DNA from: Thermogemmata fonticola
Lineage (GTDB): Bacteria; Planctomycetota; Planctomycetia; Gemmatales; Gemmataceae
Assembly (NCBI RefSeq): GCF_013694095.1
Contig: NZ_JACEFB010000001.1
Coordinates: forward strand, 1 to 64,000
Direction: 5' to 3'
DNA length: 64,000 nt
In this document: in pieces, positions 28,795 to 37,054 of the stretch
How positions within the stretch are numbered: position 1 is the stretch's first letter
How the letters are laid out: each line of letters begins with the position of its first letter
Notes under the pieces: generated by a model
Told to the model about the DNA's origin: nothing
Seen by the model: only the letters and a program-made list of their open reading frames with translations
Database searches by the model: none
Program-made: the position numbers and the translations under genes

Positions 28795-29415
28795 ATGTGG
28801 CATCCAAGCAAAATTCTATTAGTAGTGATATTGCTGCTCGCCTTGGCGTCCCCCGCGTATGCAAACTCCGCCGCACCGACTGCCCACTCGTGGCATGACT
28901 CATTTTTTGAACTTTTGCCGCTCATATTGTATTTGGCTTTGCCGGCGTCGATATTCGCGGCTGTCTTGGAATGGCCCTTCGTTTTTTGTGCGGGCGTCCG
29001 AAAGCACGCGTTCTGGTACTCCTTACAGGCCAATTTCATAAGTCTAGTGGTCGGATACTTGACTGTGCCTTTGGCCGTCGTCGCTATTTTCTGCACTGGG
29101 CCGCTGTGGTTGCTGATCGCGGTGGCCATGTCTGTTGGCTTGGAGGGGAAGTACTATCAGTGGCGAGTAATCCGTGCGCCGTGGCGCCTGCGCTGGCGTT
29201 GGATCGTGGCGGGCAGCGTCTTGAGCAGCAGTATTTTACTGATGCTCCTGCCCACGCTGGCGCTGGCGATCAAGGAAGCGCAGCCCCGTCTGGAGTGGCA
29301 TTTGTACATATTATGTTTATTATATTACGAATTGTTCTGGGAAAGTGTGTTTGCAAGCGTCGCGCTGTTTCTCGGAAGTTTCTTCGCACCCGGACTGCTA
29401 AGGCGAATGAAGTGA
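28795..29415 (+). CDS. Exported polytopic membrane protein, unknown function
   Basis: A 206-residue protein. The ATG at 28795 gives a good signal peptide (KILLVVILLLALASPAYA, with an AYA-N cleavage site), followed by about four hydrophobic segments. The last residues are basic (LLRRMK). The open frame extends upstream to 28477, but that part lacks character and the signal peptide argues for 28795. I do not recognise a family. It follows the DUF3592 gene on the same strand. Confidence 0.6.
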   Translation: MWHPSKILLVVILLLALASPAYANSAAPTAHSWHDSFFELLPLILYLALPASIFAAVLEWPFVFCAGVRKHAFWYSLQANFISLVVGYLTVPLAVVAIFCTGPLWLLIAVAMSVGLEGKYYQWRVIRAPWRLRWRWIVAGSVLSSSILLMLLPTLALAIKEAQPRLEWHLYILCLLYYELFWESVFASVALFLGSFFAPGLLRRMK

Positions 29416-29939
29416 GAGCTATGTCGTCCGGCGTAGTGCCGAAGGTAGATCGCGCTGGCTTTCCGAATTTTGAAGCTCCCTGTCTGCAACACTCCTCGAA
29501 CTCGATCGCGCGCAGAACCGGCGCGAGAGTCGCGAGAGGATAGCTGCAAGCTCTTGATTTGCTGGTTCTTACGACGTGGGAGATGAGAGAGGTCCGCGAA
29601 GGGGCGCCGAAGTTCCGAATCCGTCTCGGTGTCCGACTGGCACACTCCTCGAACCCAAAACGTCGCGCCGCCTGTTAACCCGTCTGTCGGTTTCGTCCCT
29701 CAACAAAAACTTCCACACTCCGGTTACCAGCCCGCGCGAGCGCGACAACGGTTGTCTGTCCATTCCCGATCTCCCCCCGACTCGATCGCCCCCGCAAGGC
29801 CCGCGCAACCCGACCCCGACTGGACACCACGGCTGGGAGAGTGCTTCCTCTGGGATTGCCCTCGATCCCGCCGGTGTGCAAATATGTTGTCCTCATTCGT
29901 TTTGTCGGTGTTTTCCCTGACGGTTGCGATTGTACCCGG
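29416..29939. other. Gap left of the transposase, no gene recognised
   Basis: About 520 bases between the membrane protein and the transposase. It should include the left end of the insertion element, but I could not match inverted repeats by eye. The frames here are short and Arg/Pro-rich, typical of non-coding GC-rich DNA. Confidence 0.35.
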
Positions 29940-31001
29940 ATGACCAAACTTCTCCAATCCCTGCTGCTGCTGTTGGCCAGCGGCACGGACAAGGACAGAC
30001 TGCGCCAAATCCAGTTCCTCAAGGAGGAGAACCGCATCCTCCGCGACCGGCTCCCCAAGCGGATCCAGGTCACTCCAACCGAGCGCCAGCGCCTGCTCAA
30101 GTTCGGCAAGCCCCTCGGCTCCGCCATCCGCCACCTCATCACCATCGTCTCCCCTCGGACCTTCCTGCGCTGGCTCCACGGTGAAACCAGACCCAAGGAA
30201 GCCGCGAGCAAGCGCGGGAGGAAACGCACGCCGGAGGAGGTCCGCGAACTCGTGTTGCGGTTGGCCCGCGAAAATGACTGGGGTTACACGCGCATCCTCG
30301 GGGAGTTGAAAAAGCTGGGGATCAAGAAGATCAGCCGGGCCACCGTGGTCAACATCCTGAAGGAGAACGGCCTCGACCCCGGGCCCAAGCGCGGGGAGGG
30401 CACCTGGTTTGACTTCATCAAGCGGCACAAGGAAAGCCTCATCGCCTGCGATTTCTTCTCGACGAAGGTGTGGACGATGTCGGGCGTGGTGGAGTACTTC
30501 GTCCTCTTCTTCATCCACGTCGGGACTCGAAAGGTCTACGTGGCCGGGATGACGCCCAACCCCAACGCCCCTTGGGTGATCCAGCAAGCGCGGAATGCGG
30601 CGATGCACTTTGGGGAAGAGCCCGCCAAGCCCCGGTATCTGCTGCGGGACCACGACAGCAAGTTCGTCCCGGAGTTCGATGCGGTCTTGGAGGCGGAGGG
30701 AATGGAAGTGGTGCCGACAAGCGTGCAGGCGCCGAACATGAACGCGGTGGCGGAGAGGTTCGTGCAGACGGTGAAGGGAGAGTGCCTCGACCACTTCATC
30801 GTCTTCGGAGAAGCCCATCTGCGCTATCTCTTAAAGCAGTTCCTGATCCATTATCACGAATGCCGGCCACATCAGGGCCTGGGGAACATGCCCCTGGGTG
30901 GGCTTCCCGCAGTCCCGGAGGACAAGCCGTTGATCCTGAGCGAGGTGCGTTGCGAAGAGAGGCTGGGCGGCTTGCTCAAGCATTATTCCCGCGCGGCTTG
31001 A
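29940..31001 (+). CDS. DDE integrase-type transposase
   Basis: A 353-residue transposase. An N-terminal helical region with a coiled-coil-like KDRLRQIQFLKEENRILRDRL is followed by a helix-turn-helix part (EEVRELVLRLARENDWGYTRI) and an rve catalytic core. Catalytic residues are likely D in IACDFFS near 168, D in RDHDSKF near 238 and E in NAVAERFVQTVKGE near 272, about 34 residues on, as in IS3/IS481-type enzymes. The PHQGLGNMPL end is typical of integrase cores. The frame is intact, so the element may still be active. It lies against a broken RHS fragment. Confidence 0.88.
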   Translation: MTKLLQSLLLLLASGTDKDRLRQIQFLKEENRILRDRLPKRIQVTPTERQRLLKFGKPLGSAIRHLITIVSPRTFLRWLHGETRPKEAASKRGRKRTPEEVRELVLRLARENDWGYTRILGELKKLGIKKISRATVVNILKENGLDPGPKRGEGTWFDFIKRHKESLIACDFFSTKVWTMSGVVEYFVLFFIHVGTRKVYVAGMTPNPNAPWVIQQARNAAMHFGEEPAKPRYLLRDHDSKFVPEFDAVLEAEGMEVVPTSVQAPNMNAVAERFVQTVKGECLDHFIVFGEAHLRYLLKQFLIHYHECRPHQGLGNMPLGGLPAVPEDKPLILSEVRCEERLGGLLKHYSRAA

Positions 31002-31235
31002 TTCTGTCGGCGGTTCCCCTTCCACCGATTCCCCACGGGTAGCTCCCGGTCCGGGTTCGAGGCTGCGACTGCCTCGGGGCGCTTGACCTGGAACGACCTC
31101 CCCCTGTCGTTCCCCGCGGGTTCTCGTTGCCTGCTCCGCCGCGCTGCCGGCTCTGCTCTCTCCTTGCTCGCGACAACCAACCTTCAACTCGGCCGCCGCT
31201 GTCCCTTTCAGCGCCGCCACTTGCGTGCGCCATCG

Positions 31236-31495
31236 TTTTTGTACAGGACGGTCGTAGACGTAACGCTCGACGACATTGCCCGCGTTGTCAAAGAGCGCGG
31301 TGACATTATAGTTGGCATCCTGCACAACGTACAAGCGCTCGTCCAGCTGCACGGTCTAGCCGTCGCTACTGCAGAGCTTGTCGCCAGCGTGCAGGTTGGC
31401 GGCGGCAGTCCAGCCCTGGCCGTGAACGTAGAAGTGATGATATTCCGTGGTGCGGCTGCCGTTGCCGCTCAGGTACAGCAACACGACGCAATTGC
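31236..31495 (-). pseudogene. Scrambled Hint plus RHS-core remnant
   Basis: Reading on the minus strand, the first part encodes a degenerate Hint pretoxin end (YHHFYVHGQGWTAAANLHAGD, compare HPFWVRGKGWTAAKDLRAGD in the intact tip). A stop codon follows, then at once an RHS-core piece (LDERLYVVQDANYNVTALFD through VERYVYD). The core breaks off near 31240, next to the transposase region. It is leftover material from earlier tip exchanges. Confidence 0.7.
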
Positions 31496-31510
31496 GGGTC
31501 GGGAACATGG

Positions 31511-31849
31511 TCATTCTTTTGGAGTGGATGAGGCTAGGGAAAATGCTTTCTCAAACTCACCTTTACCAATGAGGTCGCCAACGACTTTTGCGATGTTCTC
31601 CCGGCTTAATCTGCGGACTAAGATCATGTCAGTCGCCCAGAAATAGGATCCTTTCATGCACTCCCCGGATTGCTGGTAATTTTCCATGATTTTCTGGATG
31701 TTCTCCAATGTGAAAAAGGTCGCCATGTAGTGTGAGCCATCATCGAAGACAACTTCAACATCCACGTTGTCCGTGATTGGGTCTAGCCCTTCTAACCCGG
31801 CATGTACCGTAATCTTGTAGTGCTGGCCCTTTACCATTTTATCCTCCAT
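31511..31849 (-). CDS. Putative immunity protein for the RelE-like tip
   Basis: A 112-residue acidic protein. Its start overlaps the end of the upstream toxin tip by a few bases, a classic toxin-immunity arrangement; an in-frame ATG at 31837 is an alternative. The C-terminal half (SYFWATDMILVRRLSREN then GEFEKAF) resembles a family of small proteins found behind toxin tips. Inferred to neutralise the preceding tip. Confidence 0.6.
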   Translation of the reverse strand: MEDKMVKGQHYKITVHAGLEGLDPITDNVDVEVVFDDGSHYMATFFTLENIQKIMENYQQSGECMKGSYFWATDMILVRRLSRENIAKVVGDLIGKGEFEKAFSLASSTPKE

Positions 31850-32330
31850 ACAACCGCTGCAGGATTTTGATTACGGCCTCTTGGTTTGCCTTCGATGATT
31901 TCGCAAGAATCTCAGCATCCCCGTTCGCCAAGATTCGGAAATACACCCTGGCGCCGTCCCTTGCTCGTGCTTCGAGGACGTTGCCAAACACCCCTCTTGT
32001 TCCGATACCAGGATTGAAGTTGCCTCTCCCCAATTGTGCTGTCAATCTGTCGATAGAGGCTTGGTGCGTTCGTCCGGCAGCCTCTGCGTGCCTAACAAGG
32101 CCTGGATCGTCGTGGATACGGCTAACGCAAGCATTATGTGCCCAGACGCTCCAGCCCCACCCTTCGTCGCCGACGAAGTACGTATGGTACTCCGCCACCC
32201 GGCAGTTGTACACCGCCTCCTCGCGGCCCGTGTCCCGAACATCTTCGACCGTCAGCCACTGGCCGTCGTGCGACCGCAACTCATCCCCAGCCCGTAAGTC
32301 CTTCGCCGCCGTCCAACCTCTGCCCCGCAC
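31839..32330 (-). CDS. Orphan tip: Hint pretoxin with RelE-like toxin end
   Basis: A 163-residue frame. It begins inside a Hint domain (GRGWTAAKDLRAGDELRSHD, then NCRVAEYHTYFVGD and WSVWAHNAC, the usual Hint end with the His-Asn cleavage site). The toxin part ends with GVFGNVLEARARDG, VYFRILANGD and AEILAKSSKANQEAVIKIL, resembling RelE/ParE-fold toxins. Upstream bases to about 32450 continue the Hint homology in broken frames (KLVEEVF, EHPFWVRG), so the front is degraded. It has no start signal of its own and is probably a silent cassette for recombination with the full RHS gene. An immunity gene follows directly. Confidence 0.65.
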   Translation of the reverse strand: MRGRGWTAAKDLRAGDELRSHDGQWLTVEDVRDTGREEAVYNCRVAEYHTYFVGDEGWGWSVWAHNACVSRIHDDPGLVRHAEAAGRTHQASIDRLTAQLGRGNFNPGIGTRGVFGNVLEARARDGARVYFRILANGDAEILAKSSKANQEAVIKILQRLYGG

Positions 32331-32636
32331 CCAGAACGGATGCTCCCCCGTCGTCTCGATCGTTTGGAACGTTCTACTTGATCCGGAGCCACAACACCAA
32401 GACGAACCGCTAGAACACCTCTTCGACCAGCTTGGCCTTCACTGCTCCGTTCGCGTCCAATTGTCCCAGTTGAGGAGCAGGTCACCGGCCCAGATGATCT
32501 CAATCGCTCGATAGCCGAGCGGCGTTCACTCCCGGCCTTAAACGAGCAAGCAGTGATCCGCCGTCATACGGATGACGCGACCGTGGATGCCCACAGGAAC
32601 GAAACGGCCGTTGACATGATTGGATCTCTTTGGGTT

Positions 32637-32981
32637 TCAGAACGGCAACCCGGATTGGTAGGACGAGCTGAACCCTTCACAACTGATCCCCGCCTGAGAC
32701 AGCATTTGGACGACCTCCTCGACGCTCTGCACCACTTGGTTGATACGGTCGTAGATGAAAGGCTCGTCGCCGTCTAGATCGCCACCCTTCGCCTGCAGCT
32801 CTTGCAACGGGATATCGACCACTCGAACACGGATCAGGATGCTGCGCTCATCGTCGCTCGCACCAGGGGCCACGAACGGGTACAGCACTGCCCATGCCCG
32901 GCAACCGGGGCGGTCCGACGGGACTTCCTTCGACACGGCTTCCAGCCGCGAGACGTTCACTGCAATATCCTGAACAATCAT
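32637..32981 (-). CDS. Putative immunity protein for the Hint tip at 33.0 kb
   Basis: A 114-residue acidic protein beginning 16 bases after the stop of the upstream Hint-containing toxin tip. I recognise no family. Position, size and acidity suggest an immunity protein. Confidence 0.55.
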   Translation of the reverse strand: MIVQDIAVNVSRLEAVSKEVPSDRPGCRAWAVLYPFVAPGASDDERSILIRVRVVDIPLQELQAKGGDLDGDEPFIYDRINQVVQSVEEVVQMLSQAGISCEGFSSSYQSGLPF

Positions 32982-32996
32982 AGGACGCCTTCTGGA

Positions 32997-34598
32997 TTAC
33001 CCGCCAAACAAGATTCGCACGACTCGGCCGTCGAAAGTGTGAATCTGCAGATGGGGCGTATAGTTGTGTAGCTTGCCATCATCGTAGTGCCCCTGCAGCA
33101 CCTGACGGCCCTTCATACTCTTGAGGGCGCTGGTCCTGTCGAAGACGGTATCCCAGTGGTATGTACCCGCCTTGCCGTGGACATCAACTTGGGCTTTGCT
33201 CCACCCCGTTGTATCGCGGTAAGATGGCACCCCATGCCCAGAGCGGAACTCTCGGAAGAAGAGCTCGCGTGCCTCGTTCGCGTCTCTGACAATGACCTCA
33301 TTCGTCCTGCCTTCTCGCAAGGCCCGCCCAGCCCGGGCGAGTTCGGGCGAACTGTAGCAACTATTATGCGCCCAGACGCTCCAGCCCCAGGCGGCGTCAC
33401 CGACGAAGTACGTATGGTACTCCGCGACGCGGCAGTTGTACACCGCCTCCTCGCGGCCCGTGTCCCGAACGCCCTCGACCGCCAGCCACTGGCGGTCGTG
33501 CGACCGCAACTCATCCCCAGCCCGTAAGTCCTTCGCCGCCGTCCAGCCTTTGCCCCGCACCCAGAACGGATGCTCCGCCGTCGTCCGCAGCACCCGCCCC
33601 GCAACCGTCACCTCCCAGATCACACCCCATCGCCGGAACACCTCCTCCACCGGCCGATACGCCAACTCTCCCTCCGGCTGATCCTCCGGCAGCGACAACA
33701 CTTCGTCACTCGTCGTCAATGCATCCCAGCGGACCCAACCCCGCCGCGTCAGGACTTGCACCTCCCCCGGGAAGCACGGCCGCAGCATCTGGAAGCTGTT
33801 GCCCGCGACCCCGATCAGGTCCAGAGCCGCCGCCCCATAATTCCCTGCCGCCAGATTGTCGCCAGCATTCAGTGAACCGCCAAACGCCTGGATGCCGTTG
33901 ATCACCCGCACGCCAGTCCCGATGCTGCCGCCGACGGCACAGGGGTTGACGAAGGCTAGCCCGAGGTTGACCCCCGTGCCGGCAACCTCACCGACAGCGT
34001 AGGCTCCCGAGTGGTAGTCAACGACATCGTCATAGCCGAGGCCCTGCCGCACCCGACCGGTCAGCCCCATGCTGACCGTATCGCCCATGCCTGCCGCGCC
34101 GTTGCTGAGTTGAGCGAACCAGCCGGTGCGGTGGTGACCCAGAACGGAATCCCAGCTGCGCACGTTGTCCGTTCCGATCACATCGTTGGCGAGCCAGTCC
34201 CAGAGGTCGAACAGCCCCAACGGATCGAGCCGGTTCGGCAGACCGTTGCCTAATACCCGATAGAGGTTGACGTCCCCGGCGTCGTAGCGGATCGGGTCGA
34301 GGCTGGTCCAGCGGCCGAGGGTGGAGGAGTAGTCGCGGTAGCGGAAGTGATACAGGCCACTCGTGACGTCGAACCGGCCGCCCTGGTGCAGGTAGACCCA
34401 GGCGAAGGCGCTGGCCGCTCGCTCCGTCCAGTTGGCGTCGAGGATCGTCGCCTGGCCGAACGGGTCGTAGACGTAGCGTTCGACCACGTTGCCCGCATTG
34501 TCAAAGAGCGCAGTGACATTATAGTTGGCGTCCTGCACCACCCACAAGCGTTCGTCCAGCGTGCCGTCGCCGTTGCTGTCCCTGTCCCGCAGCACCAA
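32997..34598 (-). CDS. Orphan RHS cassette with Hint pretoxin and unknown toxin tip
   Basis: A 533-residue frame. The first 120 residues are RHS core (ERLWVVQDANYN, YHFRYRDYSSTLGRWTSLDP, ending LDPLGLFD near 34220). A linker follows, then a complete-looking Hint domain: CFPGEVQVLTRRGWVRWD, TAEHPFWVRGKGW, WSVWAHNSC. After the Hint end come about 115 residues of a toxin domain (FREFRSGHGVPSYRD, TYHWDTVFDR, PHLQIHTFDGRVVRI) that I cannot assign. The front is truncated: just upstream (34600-34680) a second partial copy of the RHS motif RDRDSNGD lies in another frame. Hint domains in such proteins release the toxin by self-cleavage. Confidence 0.75.
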   Translation of the reverse strand: MVLRDRDSNGDGTLDERLWVVQDANYNVTALFDNAGNVVERYVYDPFGQATILDANWTERAASAFAWVYLHQGGRFDVTSGLYHFRYRDYSSTLGRWTSLDPIRYDAGDVNLYRVLGNGLPNRLDPLGLFDLWDWLANDVIGTDNVRSWDSVLGHHRTGWFAQLSNGAAGMGDTVSMGLTGRVRQGLGYDDVVDYHSGAYAVGEVAGTGVNLGLAFVNPCAVGGSIGTGVRVINGIQAFGGSLNAGDNLAAGNYGAAALDLIGVAGNSFQMLRPCFPGEVQVLTRRGWVRWDALTTSDEVLSLPEDQPEGELAYRPVEEVFRRWGVIWEVTVAGRVLRTTAEHPFWVRGKGWTAAKDLRAGDELRSHDRQWLAVEGVRDTGREEAVYNCRVAEYHTYFVGDAAWGWSVWAHNSCYSSPELARAGRALREGRTNEVIVRDANEARELFFREFRSGHGVPSYRDTTGWSKAQVDVHGKAGTYHWDTVFDRTSALKSMKGRQVLQGHYDDGKLHNYTPHLQIHTFDGRVVRILFGG

Positions 34599-34802
34599 GG
34601 CATCGTTATAGACTGGTCACCATTGCTGTCGCGGTCACGGTGGACCAATGCAGCGACATACACCGGCGACCTGACGTATTGTACGGGGGTCTACTTTCCG
34701 ACGCACTTCCAGTAGCTGCTGGGCAGCCAGGGGTACTGCTTCGGTTATTTGCTTTCTGCTCATTGGGAGCAAATATGTCGATACTATTGTAAATATAGAA
34801 AA

Positions 34803-35165
34803 CTATATCTTGGATTTAATAAATCCATAATATGATGCCATATCTAGAAAAAGAATAGAAAAATACACTAATGCTGCGGCTTTTGATTCTGTAAGCCCTA
34901 CAGAATCAATCCATATATGTAGATCATCTGATATTGGATTAATGATATCATACATACTACTAATATACGATAATTCGTCTTTATTCATTGATTTTAATTT
35001 ATCCATAATCACGCTTTCGAATTGGAAATATCCGTAAGATTCAAAGAAGTTAATCAAGTGACGAAATCTGTCGGGTAATTGCGACCAATCAACATTTTCA
35101 GGCCTCGTCGGATTCTCAGCAGGCTTCCAAAATGATGATGGATACGGAAGCATGGACCCCTCCAA
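34803..35165 (-). CDS. Putative immunity protein for the HNH tip at 35.2 kb
   Basis: A 120-residue AT-rich gene 45 bases after the stop of the HNH-like RHS tip. The sequence is helical, with a hydrophobic C-terminus (AAALVYFSILFLDMASYYG). The base composition is very unlike the GC-rich RHS core, as expected for a tip-immunity unit acquired elsewhere. Family not recognised. Confidence 0.55.
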   Translation of the reverse strand: MEGSMLPYPSSFWKPAENPTRPENVDWSQLPDRFRHLINFFESYGYFQFESVIMDKLKSMNKDELSYISSMYDIINPISDDLHIWIDSVGLTESKAAALVYFSILFLDMASYYGFIKSKI

Positions 35166-35209
35166 AAGTTTAATTATAATCAGCAGCGAAAATTACTAGC
35201 ATGATTCTA

Positions 35210-36289
35210 CTACGGAATTTTATATACAAAACCATAAGTTTTATAATTATCAGATAATTTGATAATATCATGTCTCTCCATAATGTCGCTACCACATGAT
35301 CCTAGAGTTACAATTCTCTTAAACCATCCCCAATATCCTTGATTTATTTCTTCAAGGTAATAAGCTGTTATATAGTGACCAGCTTGACTATCCGACGGAT
35401 CTCGAATTAGTTCTACATTTATTACTCTCCCACGGAATTCCATTTTGAAATGAGTAGATGGTAATAATCCCTCATCACCATATATTTGCAATATCCTTCC
35501 CAGCCCAATTTTTTCAGCAAGTTTAATTCCCGATTCTTCACCAGCCTGAACTGCTTGACCATAAAAGAAAGTCAGACCTCCTACAATAACGGTCGTTCCT
35601 AATTTTTGAGCGAATCCTGCTGCCTTACGAGCTTGTTTAATTTCAAACCTACTAACAAGTTGTGCCCTTCTCGGTGTTTTGTTGCGTAAAGGAGAATTAT
35701 TGATCCCAGGGGTTGCTCCGGCACAAACTTGATCAATATACTTTTCGGCTAATGTCCTGGGAATGTTAGCTGCGTCGAAGCACTCGAGGATTATCGCACG
35801 CTGTTGTTGTGGAGTCAACATTTTCCAGTTAGCTCGCGCTTGGTCATAAGATATACCAGACGTTCGAGCCACATTATATTTCCTAAGCACCTTGTGTGCC
35901 GCTGTGTGTTCCTCTGCAGTCAGCGGAAATAGCGGTTGATTGTCAGAACCTCCCAGAAACAATGGATAGAAATGATGATATCCCGGACCTTCTAAGCCAC
36001 TTGGGTCAGTATAAACCGTCGGGGCGTTGAAGACGGTGCGGTAGAGATTGACATCGCCGGCGGCGTAGCCGAGCGGGTCGAGTGAAGTCCAGCGGCCCAG
36101 GGTCGGGGAGTAGTCACGGTGCCGGAAGTGGTACAGGCCGCTCGTGGTGTCAAAGCGGCCGCCCTGGTGCAGGTAGTGCCATACGAACTGGGAACCGTTG
36201 GGACGTTCGGTCCAGTTGGCGTCGAGGACCGTCACGCTGGCCGAACGGGTCGTAAACATAGCGTTCGACCACGGTGCCCGCGTTGTCAT
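35210..36289 (-). CDS. Orphan RHS cassette with HNH-like nuclease tip (frameshifted front)
   Basis: A 359-residue frame. Residues 20-95 are RHS core (TSGLYHFRHRDYSPTLGRW to TDPSGLEG). The tip starts with GYHHFYPLFLGGSDNQPLFP and LTAEEHTAAHKVL, the pattern of HNH/EndoVII nuclease tips. It continues with a hydrophobic stretch (TTVIVGGLTFFYGQAV) and an AT-rich end. Upstream, the core continues in another frame (NAGTVVERYVYDPFGQ): compared with its paralogues, one extra C lies near 36240, and the homology stops near 36300. It thus cannot be a normal start-to-stop gene and is best seen as a silent tip. Confidence 0.7.
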   Translation of the reverse strand: MTTRAPWSNAMFTTRSASVTVLDANWTERPNGSQFVWHYLHQGGRFDTTSGLYHFRHRDYSPTLGRWTSLDPLGYAAGDVNLYRTVFNAPTVYTDPSGLEGPGYHHFYPLFLGGSDNQPLFPLTAEEHTAAHKVLRKYNVARTSGISYDQARANWKMLTPQQQRAIILECFDAANIPRTLAEKYIDQVCAGATPGINNSPLRNKTPRRAQLVSRFEIKQARKAAGFAQKLGTTVIVGGLTFFYGQAVQAGEESGIKLAEKIGLGRILQIYGDEGLLPSTHFKMEFRGRVINVELIRDPSDSQAGHYITAYYLEEINQGYWGWFKRIVTLGSCGSDIMERHDIIKLSDNYKTYGFVYKIP

Positions 36290-36333
36290 AGATTGACAAT
36301 GTAAACCGGGATCGCGTGGTATGGCTCACGAGC

Positions 36334-37038
36334 TTACTTGGCTGCCTCCACAATCAGTACCATCTGGCGTAACTGCTCCCCTCTGATGTTGGTCAACGAG
36401 AAGACGGTTCCATCCACTGCAGCCACCCCGGGTGGCCGATTGTGCCTACACGAAATGCTCGGCTTCTTCGCATCATTCACTGCGAAACTCATCCTATCCA
36501 ACTCCAAGTCTCTCGGCTCCATCCAATGTATTCCTTGATCCACTGCCTCAACCACCAAAATCGTTTCCGCATGCGGTCTTGTGATATCATCGACTTTCAC
36601 CGTGTTGGAACCAGGAAACACTGTATTCGGACCCACGATCACAAAGTAGTTTGTTTCCCACCTTCCTCGTTTAGTATCCGCGGGACAGGCATAGCATGAG
36701 AGCATTTTGTCTTCCAGTTTCCGGTTATTCGGTCCATCCCATGGCTCATCAAACCGATACGCACCATACGTGCCGGGGTCGAGGTACTCCAGGAGAAGGA
36801 CTCGCCAACTATGAGCGGGTTTCCCGTGCTTGTCGACCAGATATGCGGGGGGGAAGTGACCGTATCGTTCATGATAGTGGAGCATGGCAGTGGCAATCGA
36901 TTTGAGGTGTCCGTGGCAAGTGCATGACTGAACTGCATGACGGTTGTGTGAGATTTCAGAAACTAAATGCAGTCCTGTTACCGTCAAGGCCACCACCAAG
37001 GCTACACAGCCTACAGCTAACCAACGGTGCTTCATCAT
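36334..37038 (-). CDS. DUF1559-like pilin-type protein
   Basis: A 234-residue protein starting at ATG 37038 with GAGGGG about 9 bases upstream. An N-terminal membrane segment (LAVGCVALVVALTVTGLHLV) is followed by CHGHLKSIATAMLHYHERYGHFPPAY, WRVLLLEYLDPG and EPWDGPNNRKL, the usual DUF1559 pattern, then SCRHNRPPGVAAVDGTVFSL near the end. DUF1559 proteins are hugely expanded in planctomycetes and resemble type II pseudopilins. The gene lies 17 bases after the CheD-like toxin tip, in the slot of an immunity gene. Confidence 0.75.
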   Translation of the reverse strand: MMKHRWLAVGCVALVVALTVTGLHLVSEISHNRHAVQSCTCHGHLKSIATAMLHYHERYGHFPPAYLVDKHGKPAHSWRVLLLEYLDPGTYGAYRFDEPWDGPNNRKLEDKMLSCYACPADTKRGRWETNYFVIVGPNTVFPGSNTVKVDDITRPHAETILVVEAVDQGIHWMEPRDLELDRMSFAVNDAKKPSISCRHNRPPGVAAVDGTVFSLTNIRGEQLRQMVLIVEAAK

Positions 37039-37054
37039 TGTTACCCCTCGGATC

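Noticed and set aside
28537-28803. Minus-strand frame ending in GVPEDVIRRDYHGIPY
   Set aside because: The end looks protein-like, but there is no clear start or family, and the front is noise. At most a small remnant.
29575-29650. Sequence with a GTTCCGAATCC-like stretch resembling a tRNA 3' half
   Set aside because: No matching acceptor stem, D-arm or anticodon arm could be found; probably chance.
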